Positions 21,285-30,545 of a DNA stretch of 64,000 bases are shown in pieces (within the stretch, counting starts at the first letter, position 1; the number at the start of each line of letters is the position of its first letter). A program made the position numbers and the translations under genes. Origin of the DNA: Pseudomonas sp. sp1636 (lineage in GTDB: Bacteria > Pseudomonadota > Gammaproteobacteria > Pseudomonadales > Pseudomonadaceae); assembly GCF_030376615.1 (NCBI RefSeq), contig NZ_JARRAB010000004.1:235166-299165 (forward strand). Reading direction: 5' to 3'. The notes under the pieces were generated by a model. It did not search any database. It was given only the letters and a program-made list of their open reading frames with translations, and was not told where the DNA came from.

Positions 21285-21539
21285 GGCGCAGGAATGAATG
21301 CTGATGATCGCCTGCTTGGGCTTCGGCCGCCAGTCCGATTGTCGGCTGGACTGAGCGACTGTGACAAAGTTGTGCCGGGGCTTGCCTGTAGCCGCCCCTC
21401 AACCACCGCCTGCCCGAAGGTGGCAGAGCCTGGGCCGAGGAATATATGGCGATGAAGGAATGGCGCGACGGATAGCACTTGAGATTCACCGCGCGCGGGC
21501 GCATATCTCTGCGGGAGACGACACCTGGGAGGGCAGACG

Positions 21540-21806
21540 ATGGCTGGCGGCTGGGCAAGTGACGACGCGGTGCAGGAGCAGATCGACAGCAGTATCGAGG
21601 ACGCGGTTCAGCGCGCCCGCCGCCAACTGCCGCGCGGCGAAAGCCTGAGCCACTGCGAAGAGTGCGACTCCAGTATTCCCGAGGCGCGGCGCCAGGCTGT
21701 TCCTGGCGTGCGCCTGTGCATCGCCTGCCAGGCGGCGCATGACCAGGAACAAGCGCGGTACAGTGGCTACAACCGCCGTGGCAGCAAGGACAGCCAGCTG
21801 CGTTGA
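21540..21806 (+). CDS. DksA/TraR family zinc-finger protein (YbiI-like)
   Basis: This 88-residue protein has a four-cysteine zinc finger, C39-x2-C42 and C60-x2-C63 (HCEECDSSIPEARRQ then GVRLCIACQ), as in the short DksA/TraR family members such as YbiI. It lacks the long DksA coiled coil that enters the RNA polymerase secondary channel, so whether it acts on polymerase is open. TGGGAGGG at 21526-21533 supports ATG 21540. It is a single plus-strand gene divergent from the VC0807-like gene. Confidence 0.88.
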   Translation: MAGGWASDDAVQEQIDSSIEDAVQRARRQLPRGESLSHCEECDSSIPEARRQAVPGVRLCIACQAAHDQEQARYSGYNRRGSKDSQLR

Positions 21807-21869
21807 GCCCGCCCCATGGGGTGATGTGCTGAGAGGCCGGGAAGCGCGGCAGCCTGGGCAGACGTGCCG

Positions 21870-22029
21870 CTATGTCCCAGTTAGGTGTCGCATGGGGGCG
21901 TGCGCTTTGATTGCCGTGTCGATGCGCGCCACCACCTTCGCCCGTACATCCTGGCCAGGGGCAGGTTGCCGAAGGCCATGTCGGCCCGGTTCTGGGTCAG
22001 CAACTGGCGGTCAGGCCGCTCTCGCCGAT
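21870..22029 (-). pseudogene. Frameshifted C-terminal gene relic downstream of marC
   Basis: The minus strand reads DRQLLTQNRADMAFGNLPLA in one frame (to about 21953), then QDVRAKVVARIDTAIKAHA and a TAG at 21870 in the neighbouring frame. One missing base at the GCC/CAG junction explains the switch. The joined peptide looks like the end of a real protein, but nothing upstream continues it because marC occupies that space. I cannot name the parent gene. Confidence 0.4.
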
Positions 22030-22626
22030 TCAGAGCACGAGGTAGTTTTTCACCCCGGTGAAGATGATCTGCGCGGCCAGGGCGCAGACGAACAGGCCCA
22101 TCAGGCGGCTGACGATCTGCAGGCCCTGATCGCCGAGCAGGCGTTCGAACTGGTTGGACAGGTACAGCACCACGCCCACTGTCAGGCTGGCCAGGACAAT
22201 GCCGAAGACGGCCAGCAGCTTGTCCTCCCAATGCGGCTGGCTGGCGCCCATCAACAGCAACGCACCGATGGTGCCGGGGCCGACGGTGAGCGGGATGGTC
22301 AACGGTACTATGGTCACGTCCTGCTGCACGTTGTCGCTTTGCACCGCCGACTTGCCTTGCGCCATGCCCAGCGCCGAGATGAACAGCACGCTGCCGGCAC
22401 CGATACGGAAGGCGTCGATGGTGATGCCGAACAGGGTGAAGATGTGCCTGCCGAACAGGTACAGCAGCACGCTGGCGATCAGCACGCCGAGGGCCACCTT
22501 CCAGGCCAGGCGTTTGCGTTCCTTGCCCGTGTAACCACGGCTCAGGCTGATAAAGCAGGACAACACGAAGAACGGGCTGTAGAGCACCAGTAACTTCAGA
22601 TACAGACTGAACAACTCGGACGCCAT
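22030..22626 (-). CDS. MarC family integral membrane protein
   Basis: This 198-residue protein has about six membrane helices and the MarC family pattern: LLVLYSPFFVLSCFISLSRG at the N-terminus, FGITIDAFRIGAGSVLFISAL, and the conserved TIPLTVGPGTIGALLLMGA segment. The transported substrate, if any, is unknown; the early link of MarC to multiple antibiotic resistance was not upheld. The start at 22626 (MASELFSLYLKLL) is chosen because the longer open frame upstream is arginine- and proline-rich and unlike the family. It is a single gene between the relic and retS. Confidence 0.85.
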   Translation of the reverse strand: MASELFSLYLKLLVLYSPFFVLSCFISLSRGYTGKERKRLAWKVALGVLIASVLLYLFGRHIFTLFGITIDAFRIGAGSVLFISALGMAQGKSAVQSDNVQQDVTIVPLTIPLTVGPGTIGALLLMGASQPHWEDKLLAVFGIVLASLTVGVVLYLSNQFERLLGDQGLQIVSRLMGLFVCALAAQIIFTGVKNYLVL

Positions 22627-22827
22627 GGCGTGGACTCGTCTCTGGGTGGATGGGTTGGGGGCAGGAGCCGGCTGGGCGACTGCTTCTTCGTGGGGCCGCA
22701 TGATCCGGGATTGTTGCCCCGATCTCCAGTGCGCAGCCCGCTGGGACGAGAGGCCGCTCGGCATCGGGCCGACCCGGCAGGCGCATGGGCAAGCCCAGCG
22801 CCACAGTGCCGTGCGGGGCGCCGGGGG

Positions 22828-25632
22828 TCAGTCTCCGTGTGGCTGGGCGGTGTGCGGCTGGCGGATTTCGCGCTGGGCGATCCAGTATTCGAGCAGCTCG
22901 CGCAATTGCGAGAGTTCCACCGGCTTGGCCATGTGGCCGTCCATGCCGGCCTGGCGAGCGCGATCCTTGTGTTCGTTGAGGATGTGCGCGGTCAGCGCCA
23001 CCACCGGCGTGTGCGGACGTTGCTCGGCGGCTTCCCAGGCGCGCAGCTGTTCGGTGGCGGAGAAGCCGTCGAGTACCGGCATTTCGCAGTCCATCAGCAC
23101 CAGGTCGTAGGGCTGCGCCTTCATCGCGTCGAGGGCTTCTTCGCCGTTGTTGGCGGTGTCTGGCTGCAGGTTGAGCTTGCCGAGCATGCCGCGGATCACC
23201 TTGGTCGAGATGCTGTTGTCTTCGGCGACCAGGATGCGGAAATCGCTCGGTACCTTCAGTGGGGCGCTGACCTGGGCCGGGGCGAACACCGGCGAGTGGC
23301 CGCCGCCACGTTGGGACAGCTCATCGGCCAGGGTGGTTTTCAGGGTGTAGCCGGCCACCGGTTTGGCCAGGATGCGTTTGATCCCGGCATTGCGTGCGAT
23401 GATCTTGCTCGGTGCATTGCTGATGCCGGTGAGCATGATCAGCAGGATGTCGTGGTTGAGGCTGGGGTCTTCCTTGATCTTCGCCGCCAGCTGCATGCCG
23501 GTCATGCCGGGCATGTTCTGGTCGAGCAGCACCACGTCGAAGTATTCGCGCATGTGCGCCTTGGTGCGCAGCAGGGCCAGGGCTTCCTTGCCCGAGGGCA
23601 CGGCGCTGACCTGCAGCCCCCAGGCGTTGCATTGTTGCACCAGAACCTTGCGGCAGGTGTCGTTGTCATCCACTACCAGCAGGCGCGCGCCTTGCAGCGG
23701 GCCGTCGAGGTCGGCCGTGGGCTGTTCGAGGCGCTGGCCATCCAGCGGCAGGGTCAGCCACAGGGTCGAGCCCTGGGCGTCGCCGCTCTGGATGCCGAAC
23801 TCGCCGTGCATCAGGCGCACCAGTTGACGGGCGATGATCAGGCCGAGACGGCCACCGAGCTTGGTCGCCGCGAGGAAGTCCTTGCTGTGCAGTTCGGTAT
23901 TGAGCAGGGCATTGCGTTCGCTGGCCGGCAGCGGGCGGCCGCTGTCCTGCACGGCGATGCGCAAACGCGGGCGTCCGCCGCCGGTGTCGAGGGCCACGAC
24001 CAGGAGGATTTCGCCTTCGCTGGTCTGCTTGAAGGCGTTGTCGAGCAGGCTCAGCAAGATCTGCCGCAAACGCGTCGGGTCGCCGCTGACTACCCGCGGC
24101 ACCTGCGGTTGCATGAAACTGATCAGTTCGACCTTCTGCTGCTCGGCCTTGGCGCGGAAGATGTTCAGGCAGTCCTCGACCAGCGCATCCAGGTCGAACT
24201 GCACGTCGTCCAGCTCGATCTGCCCGGACTCGAGCTTGGATATGTCGAGAATCTCGTTGATCAGCGCCAGTAGTTCGTTGCCCGAACTGTGGATGGTCTG
24301 CACGTAATCGCGTTGCTTGACCGACAGCGGGGTGTCGAGCAGCAGCTCGGTCATGCCCAGCACGCCGTTCATCGGTGTGCGGATTTCGTGACTGATCTTG
24401 GCGAGGAATTCGGCCTTGGCCTTGAGTTCGGCCGAGCTGGCGGCCAGGGCGGTACGTTCGTTGAGGTGGGTGCGCTGGATCTGCCGTTGCCGCTCGGCGA
24501 GCGAGAGGCTGAGGAATATGCCGCCGAGGGTGGCGATGCTGAAGACGGCGATCACCAGCCAGCCGGGGTCGAGTTGGTCGAGGCCGAGCAGTACCGGGAT
24601 AAATGCGCTGAAACCGAGGGTGAATACCAGCATGCCGACGGCGATGAAACGGGCGGGCTGATAACCGTCATGCCAGAGCCGGCCGGCCACCAGCAAAACG
24701 CTCAGGGCACTGAGCAGCACCAACAGATAGATCAGCGAGCTGTACCAGAGCAGGCCGGTGCTGGCGATCAGCAGAGCGATGCCCAGGATCAGCACGGCAT
24801 TGCCTTGCAGCAGGTGCTTGAGCCGGCCGGGCTGTGCCGGTGTGCGCTGCATGAAACCGAGGCAGAAGGTCTGCAGGCAGAAGGCTGCCAGCAGCGCCGA
24901 CAAGTCGGCGAGTAGCGACTGGTTGTAGCTCTGGCTGGGCACCCAGACGGCGAAGAGGCCGAGATTGGCCGCCGCACAGACCGCCAGGCTGGCGTGCAGG
25001 GCGCTCAGCCACAGGCTGCTGATGGCGCGGCTGTAGAAAAAGCGGACGAGGTTGTACAGCGTGAGCAGCAGCAGGCCGCCGAGCAAGGCGCCAAAGGCAT
25101 AGGCGGGTTTTTCCTCGGCCACCAAGCCGGCGGCGTCGATGAGCTTGAACCAGGCCATCAGCGGATGGTTCGAGGTCATGCGGACATAGGCTTCGCGTGC
25201 TTGCCCATCGTTCGGGAGGGGCATCAGGTAGGCCCGGGAGCCGAGCGGTCGCGCGCTCATCGGCCTGGATTCGCCGGTCTGGAGCTCGCGCTCGAGCTTG
25301 CCGTCGCGCAACAGGTGGTAGTCGAGGTACTGCACGCGCGGGGCGAAGATCCACAGCCAACTCGGCTGCTGGTTGCGCGGCAGTTCGACATGCAGCCAAA
25401 CGGCCTGTTCGCTGGGGGGGAAAGTAAAGGCCAGGTTGCCCAGGGGCTGGAACTGCTGGCGGCGTGCGCGCACCTCTTCCAGCGTCAGCGTGGCACTCGG
25501 GTCGAGTAGGTACGCCCAGTTCCCGGGCTGGCCGGCAGTTGCGCCCGGTGCGCTCTCGGCCATGGCGGTCGGCAACAGACAGGCCATGAGCAAGCCGACG
25601 AGTAGTCCTGTGGCAATCCTGAGCCCGCGCAC
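22828..25632 (-). CDS. retS: RetS hybrid sensor kinase
   Basis: This 934-residue protein has a signal peptide (1-25), a periplasmic DISMED2 domain (about 38-170), a seven-helix DISM membrane domain (about 190-385), HisKA with [15 protein letters not shown] (histidine near 415), a HATPase domain, and two receiver domains with phospho-acceptor aspartates near 703 ([10 protein letters not shown]) and at 848 ([10 protein letters not shown]). This layout and the position next to purD are those of P. aeruginosa RetS. There it inhibits GacS and so lowers rsmY/rsmZ RNAs, favouring acute virulence over biofilm (known). The HATPase G1 box reads DSGRPL instead of DxGxG, suggesting weak ATP use. Start is GTG with AAAGGGA upstream. 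It ends with no REC partner or Hpt domain. Confidence 0.9.
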   Translation of the reverse strand: MRGLRIATGLLVGLLMACLLPTAMAESAPGATAGQPGNWAYLLDPSATLTLEEVRARRQQFQPLGNLAFTFPPSEQAVWLHVELPRNQQPSWLWIFAPRVQYLDYHLLRDGKLERELQTGESRPMSARPLGSRAYLMPLPNDGQAREAYVRMTSNHPLMAWFKLIDAAGLVAEEKPAYAFGALLGGLLLLTLYNLVRFFYSRAISSLWLSALHASLAVCAAANLGLFAVWVPSQSYNQSLLADLSALLAAFCLQTFCLGFMQRTPAQPGRLKHLLQGNAVLILGIALLIASTGLLWYSSLIYLLVLLSALSVLLVAGRLWHDGYQPARFIAVGMLVFTLGFSAFIPVLLGLDQLDPGWLVIAVFSIATLGGIFLSLSLAERQRQIQRTHLNERTALAASSAELKAKAEFLAKISHEIRTPMNGVLGMTELLLDTPLSVKQRDYVQTIHSSGNELLALINEILDISKLESGQIELDDVQFDLDALVEDCLNIFRAKAEQQKVELISFMQPQVPRVVSGDPTRLRQILLSLLDNAFKQTSEGEILLVVALDTGGGRPRLRIAVQDSGRPLPASERNALLNTELHSKDFLAATKLGGRLGLIIARQLVRLMHGEFGIQSGDAQGSTLWLTLPLDGQRLEQPTADLDGPLQGARLLVVDDNDTCRKVLVQQCNAWGLQVSAVPSGKEALALLRTKAHMREYFDVVLLDQNMPGMTGMQLAAKIKEDPSLNHDILLIMLTGISNAPSKIIARNAGIKRILAKPVAGYTLKTTLADELSQRGGGHSPVFAPAQVSAPLKVPSDFRILVAEDNSISTKVIRGMLGKLNLQPDTANNGEEALDAMKAQPYDLVLMDCEMPVLDGFSATEQLRAWEAAEQRPHTPVVALTAHILNEHKDRARQAGMDGHMAKPVELSQLRELLEYWIAQREIRQPHTAQPHGD

Positions 25633-25662
25633 GCTGAAGTCCCTTTGAAAGTAAGTGGCCAG

Positions 25663-25668
25663 ATTATA
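25663..25668 (-). promoter_or_regulatory. Perfect -10 box before retS
   Basis: TATAAT (25668-25663 on the minus strand) lies 31 bases before the retS GTG start. The bases 17-18 upstream do not resemble a -35, so an activator may be needed. Confidence 0.4.
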
Positions 25669-25795
25669 GCCGAGCCGTTATTTAGCGGAATATGCCGGGG
25701 TGGCCAGTCCAGAGGCGCTGTAAACGCCCGCTGGCGCTGCTGCACCGCCTGTACCGTGGCGGATTTAATGCCTGGCGCTCATGGCTCAGGTTGCG

Positions 25796-25829
25796 ACGGC
25801 ACGATCCCCTGGCTTGTGGATCGTGCCGT
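25796..25829. other. 12-bp perfect hairpin after purD
   Basis: Arms 25796-25807 and 25818-25829 pair perfectly around a 10-base loop, 33 bases beyond the purD stop. No T run follows on the minus strand, so it may be a 3'-end stabiliser or a Rho-assisted end rather than an intrinsic terminator. Confidence 0.65.
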
Positions 25830-25861
25830 GCCCGTGCGGTCTGGTCGGATTCAGCCGGCCG

Positions 25862-27151
25862 TTATGCCTCGCCACGTTCGCGGGCAATTGCGCGGTAACC
25901 GATGTCCTGGCGGTAGAAACAGCCGTTCCAGCGGATCTTCTCGGCCAGGCGATAGGCCTGCTGCTGGGCGTCGGCAACGCTGGCACCAATGGCCGTGGCG
26001 CAGAGTACCCGGCCGCCGGCGGTGACCACCTGGCCGTCCTTGAGGGCGGTGCCGGCATGGAACACCTTGCCGTCCAGGGCGGCGGCGTCAGCCAGGCCCT
26101 CGATCACCTCGCCCTTGGCATAGTCGCCCGGGTAGCCGCCGGCGGCCAATACCACGCCAACGGTCGGGCGCGGATCCCAGCGGGCCTCGACCTTGTCCAG
26201 GGCGGCGGCCAGGGCGGCCTCGACCAGCAGCACCAGCGACGACTCCAGGCGCACCATGATCGGCTGGGTCTCCGGGTCGCCGAAGCGGCAGTTGAACTCG
26301 ATGACTTTCGGCTGGCCGGCTTTGTCGATCATCAGGCCGGCGTAGAGGAAACCGGTGTAGACGTTGCCCTCGCTGGCCATGCCGTTGACGGTGGGGTAGA
26401 TCACCTCGTCCATCACCCGCTGATGCACTGCGGCGGTGACCACCGGCGCTGGCGAATAGGCGCCCATGCCGCCGGTATTCGGGCCGCTGTCGCCGTCGCC
26501 GACGCGTTTGTGGTCCTGGCTAGTGGCCATCGGCAGCACGTTCTTGCCGTCGACCATGACGATAAAACTGGCTTCCTCGCCGTCGAGGAACTCCTCGATC
26601 ACCACCCGCGAACCGGCTGCGCCGAAGGCATTGCCGGCGAGCATGTCGCGCACCGCGTCTTCGGCCTCGCTCAGGCTCATGGCGACAATCACGCCCTTGC
26701 CGGCCGCCAGGCCGTCGGCCTTGATCACGATCGGCGCACCGACTTGTTGCAGGTAGGCCAGCGCCGGCTCGACTTCGCTGAAGTTCTGGTAGTCGGCTGT
26801 CGGAATGTTGTGGCGGGCGAGGAAGTCCTTGGTGAAGGCCTTGGAGCCTTCCAGCTGGGCAGCGCCGGCGCTGGGGCCGAAGATGTCCAGTTGGCGCGAG
26901 CGGAACAGATCGACCACGCCGGCCACCAGCGGCGCCTCCGGGCCGACTATGGTCAGTTGCACGTTGTTTTCGGCGAAGTCGGCCAGTTGCTCCAGCGCCA
27001 GCACGTCGATGGCGACGTTCTCGCACTTGGCTTCGGTGGCGGTGCCGGCGTTGCCCGGGGCGACGAAGACCTTCTCGACGCGCGGGTCCTGGGCGACTTT
27101 CCAGGCCAGTGCGTGTTCGCGACCGCCGCTGCCGATGATCAATACGTTCAT
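25862..27151 (-). CDS. purD: Phosphoribosylamine-glycine ligase
   Basis: This 429-residue ATP-grasp enzyme starts MNVLIIGSGGREHALAWK and contains GPEAPLVAGVVDLF, VIKADGLAAGKGVIVA (ATP-grasp lysine region), DHKRVGDGDSGPNTGGMGAYSP and EFNCRFGDPETQ, all conserved in GARS. It joins glycine to phosphoribosylamine in the second step of purine synthesis. GAAGGAGAA precedes ATG 27151. It follows purH on the same strand after a 199-base gap containing two palindromic structures, so the two may be separate units or a processed operon. Confidence 0.97.
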   Translation of the reverse strand: MNVLIIGSGGREHALAWKVAQDPRVEKVFVAPGNAGTATEAKCENVAIDVLALEQLADFAENNVQLTIVGPEAPLVAGVVDLFRSRQLDIFGPSAGAAQLEGSKAFTKDFLARHNIPTADYQNFSEVEPALAYLQQVGAPIVIKADGLAAGKGVIVAMSLSEAEDAVRDMLAGNAFGAAGSRVVIEEFLDGEEASFIVMVDGKNVLPMATSQDHKRVGDGDSGPNTGGMGAYSPAPVVTAAVHQRVMDEVIYPTVNGMASEGNVYTGFLYAGLMIDKAGQPKVIEFNCRFGDPETQPIMVRLESSLVLLVEAALAAALDKVEARWDPRPTVGVVLAAGGYPGDYAKGEVIEGLADAAALDGKVFHAGTALKDGQVVTAGGRVLCATAIGASVADAQQQAYRLAEKIRWNGCFYRQDIGYRAIARERGEA

Positions 27152-27188
27152 GGGGTTCTCCTTCAGGAGGCGGGCCTGCGGCCCGTTT

Positions 27189-27214
27189 GGTGGATAGGCA
27201 AAGCGCTATCCACC
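27189..27214. repeat. Palindromic intergenic repeat (GGTGGATAG...CTATCCACC)
   Basis: GGTGGATAG (27189-27197) pairs with CTATCCACC (27206-27214) around an 8-base loop. On the minus strand it is preceded by CGTAG. This arrangement matches a palindrome I recall as widespread between Pseudomonas genes; the window holds only one copy of this type. Confidence 0.55.
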
Positions 27215-27256
27215 CTACGAATGTCGAGGTCGCGATCGGGCTGGTAGATGCAAGGC

Positions 27257-27316
27257 GCCCGGCCCTTCACCCAGCGCAGTTGCCTTCTGGCAATGAGCAT
27301 GGGGGAAGGGCCGGGC
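27257..27316. other. Long stem-loop between purH and purD
   Basis: GCCCGGCCCTTC (27257-27268) and GAAGGGCCGGGC (27305-27316) are perfectly complementary over 12 bases. The 36-base interior holds a second small hairpin, TTGCC/GGCAA (27280-27293). It sits 35 bases after the purH stop on the minus strand. Confidence 0.65.
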
Positions 27317-27350
27317 AACGCCGCAGATGCCTGTCCGAGTGCGGCCGATT

Positions 27351-28958
27351 TTAATGCCTAAAGTGGCGCATGCCGGTAAACACCATGGCGATATTCGCTT
27401 CGTCGGCGGCGGCGATCACTTCCGCGTCGCGCATCGAGCCACCCGGCTGGATCACCGCAGTAATGCCGGCTTTAGCGGCATTATCCAGGCCGTCGCGGAA
27501 CGGGAAAAAGGCGTCGCTGGCCATCACCGAGCCGGCTACCTGTAGGCCGGCGTGTTCGGCCTTGATCGCGGCGATCCGCGCCGAGTTGACCCGGCTCATC
27601 TGGCCGGCGCCGACGCCGACGGTCTGGCGGTTCTTGGCGTAGACGATGGCATTGGACTTGACGAACTTGGCCACTTTCCAGGCGAAGATCAGGTCGTGGA
27701 TCTCCTGCTCGCTGGGCGCGCGCTGGGTGACGATTTGCAGGTCTTCTGCCTTGATCATGCCGATGTCGCGGCTCTGTACCAGCAGGCCGCCGTTGACCCG
27801 CTTGAAGTCCCAGCCGGCACTGCGTTCGGCCGGCCATTCGCCGCATTCGAGCAGGCGTACGTTGGCTTTCGCCGCAACCACCTCGCGGGCGGCCTGGGAG
27901 ATCTTCGGCGCGATGATCACTTCGACGAACTGACGCTCGACGATGGCTTGGGCGGTGGCGCCGTCCAGCTCGCGGTTGAAGGCGATGATGCCGCCGAAGG
28001 CGGACTCGGTATCGGTGGCGTAGGCCAGCTCGTAGGCCTGGCGGATGCCGCCTTCCGCGTCGGTGGCCACGGCCACGCCGCAGGGGTTGGCGTGTTTGAC
28101 GATGACGCAGGCTGGCTTGACGAAGCTCTTCACGCACTCCAGCGCGGCGTCGGTGTCGGCGACGTTGTTGAACGACAGTTCCTTGCCCTGCAGTTGCACG
28201 GCGCTGGAAATGCTGGCTTCGCCTTTCTTCGCCTCCACGTAGAAAGCCGCGCTCTGGTGCGGGTTTTCGCCGTAACGCATTTCCTGGGCCTTGACGAACT
28301 GGCTGTTGAAGGTGCGCGGGAAGGCGCCACGCTCTTCGGTGGAGAGGGTCTCGCGCGACTGGTCGATGGTGCCCAGGTAGTTGGCGATCATGCCGTCGTA
28401 GGCGGCGGTGTGCTCGAAGGCCTTGAGCGCCAGGTCGAAGCGCTGGGCGTAGCTCAGGCCGCCGGCCTTGAGGCTTTCCAGGATGCTGGCGTAGTCGCCG
28501 GCACTGACCACGATGGCCACGTCTTTGTGGTTTTTCGCCGCGGAGCGGATCATGGTCGGGCCGCCGATATCGATGTTCTCGATGGCGTCGGCCAGGTCGC
28601 AATCAGGCTTGGCGACGGTGGCTTCGAAGGGGTAGAGGTTGACCGCGACCAGGTCGATCGGCTTGATTCCGTGCTGTTCCATCACCTCGCCATCGAGGGC
28701 GCGGCGGCCGAGGATGCCGCCGTGGATCTTCGGGTGCAGGGTCTTCACCCGGCCGTCCATCATCTCCGGGAAACCGGTGTAGTCGGCGACTTCCACTGCG
28801 GCCACGCCGTTGTCCTTGAGCAGCTTGTAGGTGCCGCCGGTGGAGAGGATTTCCACATTCAGGGCGACGAGCTCGCGGGCGAATTCAAGGATGCCGGTCT
28901 TGTCGGAAACGCTGATCAGGGCACGGCGAACGGGGAGGCGGGTGGTCTGGTCGGTCAT
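27351..28958 (-). CDS. purH: Bifunctional AICAR formyltransferase / IMP cyclohydrolase
   Basis: This 535-residue protein has an N-terminal MGS-like IMP cyclohydrolase domain ([19 protein letters not shown] at the start, [27 protein letters not shown]) and a C-terminal AICAR transformylase domain (about residue 200 on) with the catalytic region [13 protein letters not shown] (lysine-histidine pair) and [13 protein letters not shown]. It carries out the last two steps to IMP. ATG 28958 gives the family start [16 protein letters not shown]; the open frame extends 22 codons further without support. It lies 94 bases after fis, just below a T-rich stretch. Confidence 0.97.
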   Translation of the reverse strand: MTDQTTRLPVRRALISVSDKTGILEFARELVALNVEILSTGGTYKLLKDNGVAAVEVADYTGFPEMMDGRVKTLHPKIHGGILGRRALDGEVMEQHGIKPIDLVAVNLYPFEATVAKPDCDLADAIENIDIGGPTMIRSAAKNHKDVAIVVSAGDYASILESLKAGGLSYAQRFDLALKAFEHTAAYDGMIANYLGTIDQSRETLSTEERGAFPRTFNSQFVKAQEMRYGENPHQSAAFYVEAKKGEASISSAVQLQGKELSFNNVADTDAALECVKSFVKPACVIVKHANPCGVAVATDAEGGIRQAYELAYATDTESAFGGIIAFNRELDGATAQAIVERQFVEVIIAPKISQAAREVVAAKANVRLLECGEWPAERSAGWDFKRVNGGLLVQSRDIGMIKAEDLQIVTQRAPSEQEIHDLIFAWKVAKFVKSNAIVYAKNRQTVGVGAGQMSRVNSARIAAIKAEHAGLQVAGSVMASDAFFPFRDGLDNAAKAGITAVIQPGGSMRDAEVIAAADEANIAMVFTGMRHFRH

Positions 28959-29052
28959 CAATCGGATCCGGTTGCGTGATAAAAAAATCGGGTTGGGCGG
29001 TAAACCGCGAACGTCAGGCTGCACGGGGCGGCAGTCTGCCTGGCGCGCAGCT

Positions 29053-29373
29053 TTAGAGCAGGTCGTACTGTTTGAGTTTCTTGCGCAGGGTGCCGCGATT
29101 CAGGCCGAGCAGTTCGGAGGCCTTGGTCTGGTTGCCCTTGACGTAGTTCATCACGGTTTCCAGCAGTGGCGCTTCCACTTCGCTGAGCACCAGGTTGTAG
29201 ACGTCAGTGACGTCCGCGCCCTCGAGGTGGGCAAAATAATTGTGCAGGGCTTTCTCGACGCTGCCGCGCAGGGTTTGCCCTTCTTCGCTCAGCGTATTGA
29301 GGTGCTGTTTCAAGCTTGTGCTGTCGCTCACGGGAGCCATGTCACTTCCTAAAGTCTCGGTCAATATCGTCAT
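29053..29373 (-). CDS. fis: DNA-binding protein Fis
   Basis: This 106-residue nucleoid-associated protein has a divergent N-terminus and the highly conserved C-terminal helix-turn-helix, [37 protein letters not shown] when read in pieces around residues 70-106. Fis bends DNA and activates stable-RNA promoters in fast-growing cells. Its start ATG overlaps the dusB stop (29370-29373), the ancient dusB-fis operon arrangement, so its level depends on the dusB promoter. The N-terminal arm is about eight residues longer than in E. coli Fis, as in other pseudomonads. Confidence 0.97.
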   Translation of the reverse strand: MTILTETLGSDMAPVSDSTSLKQHLNTLSEEGQTLRGSVEKALHNYFAHLEGADVTDVYNLVLSEVEAPLLETVMNYVKGNQTKASELLGLNRGTLRKKLKQYDLL

Positions 29374-30368
29374 GCGGCCACCCCCTCGCCATCATTATGC
29401 CGTTCGCCGAAGAACTCGCGAACGTTGCGGCACTGCGCGTCCGTGCTTTCCAAGCGATTGAATCGGGCGCGAAACTCCCTGGCGCCCGGCAGGGTTGCGA
29501 GATACCAGCCGACATGCTTGCGGGCGATGCGCACGCCCATCACCTCGCCATAGAACAGGTGCAGTTCGGCCAGATGCTCCAGCAGGATACCTTCCACCTC
29601 GAACAGGCTCGGCGCCGCCAACTGCTGCCCGGTGCGCAGGTAATGCTCGATCTCGCGGAAAATCCACGGCCGGCCCTGGGCGGCGCGGCCGATCAGCAGG
29701 CCGTCGGCGCCGGTGGCGGCAAGCACGGCCTTGGCCTTTTCCGGCGAGTCGATGTCGCCATTGGCCAGCACCGGAATCGACACCGCCTGCTTGATCGCCG
29801 CGATGCTGTCGTATTCGGCCTCGCCGGTGTAGAGGTCGGCGCGGGTGCGGCCATGCACGGCCAACGCCACTATCCCTGCCTGTTCGGCAATTTTCGCCAC
29901 ATCGAGGCCGTTCTTGTTCTGCCGATCCCAGCCGGTGCGGATTTTCAGGGTCACCGGCACATCCACCGCGGCGACCACTGCCTGCAAAATCTGCCGTACC
30001 AGGGGCTCGTCCTTCAGCAGGGCGGAGCCGGCCGCCTTGTTACAGACCTTCTTGGCCGGGCAGCCCATGTTGATGTCAATGATCTGCGCGCCCAATTCGA
30101 CGTTGCGCTGAGCGGCTTCGGCGAGCATCTGCGGGTCGCCACCGGCGATCTGCACCGAGCGCGGCTCGGCATCGTCCTGATGGATCAAGCGCAGGCTCGA
30201 CTTGCGGGTGTTCCACAGGCGCACATCGCTGGTGACCATTTCCGAGACCACCATGCCCGCACCCAGGCGGTGGCAGAGCTGGCGGAACGGCCGGTCGGTG
30301 ACTCCGGCCATGGGCGCGAGAATCAGCGAGTTGGGCAATGTGTAGGGGCCGATGCATAACGCCGACAT
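29370..30368 (-). CDS. dusB: tRNA-dihydrouridine synthase B
   Basis: This 332-residue flavoenzyme has the Dus TIM barrel: [17 protein letters not shown] near the start, [20 protein letters not shown] with the catalytic cysteine of the MGCPxKKV motif, LKIRTGWD, and [12 protein letters not shown]. It reduces specific uridines in tRNA D loops using NADPH and FMN. It is the first gene of the dusB-fis operon, with a four-base overlap. The promoter candidate at 30429-30457 is 61 bases upstream of the start. Confidence 0.96.
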   Translation of the reverse strand: MSALCIGPYTLPNSLILAPMAGVTDRPFRQLCHRLGAGMVVSEMVTSDVRLWNTRKSSLRLIHQDDAEPRSVQIAGGDPQMLAEAAQRNVELGAQIIDINMGCPAKKVCNKAAGSALLKDEPLVRQILQAVVAAVDVPVTLKIRTGWDRQNKNGLDVAKIAEQAGIVALAVHGRTRADLYTGEAEYDSIAAIKQAVSIPVLANGDIDSPEKAKAVLAATGADGLLIGRAAQGRPWIFREIEHYLRTGQQLAAPSLFEVEGILLEHLAELHLFYGEVMGVRIARKHVGWYLATLPGAREFRARFNRLESTDAQCRNVREFFGERHNDGEGVAA

Positions 30369-30428
30369 GGGGCTTCCCTGCTCAAGAGACGTGCTGTTGA
30401 GACCAAGAGACTGCGAAAAAGGGAGGGA

Positions 30429-30457
30429 ATGATACCCGCTCTGGATGACCGGATAAA
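30429..30457 (-). promoter_or_regulatory. Promoter of dusB-fis
   Basis: On the minus strand TTTATC (30457-30452), exactly 17 bases and TATCAT (30434-30429) form a plausible sigma-70 promoter. The bases after the -10 (TCCCTCCC) are C-rich; in E. coli a C start base and GC discriminator tie this promoter to growth rate. Confidence 0.5.
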
Positions 30458-30545
30458 GGCCGTTTTGAACAAATTATGAACAGCTACAAGCTTGTCGCCA
30501 AAGGTTCGCTGGTGCGCGTATCGCCCCCAGGCCGAGGCGTGCAGG

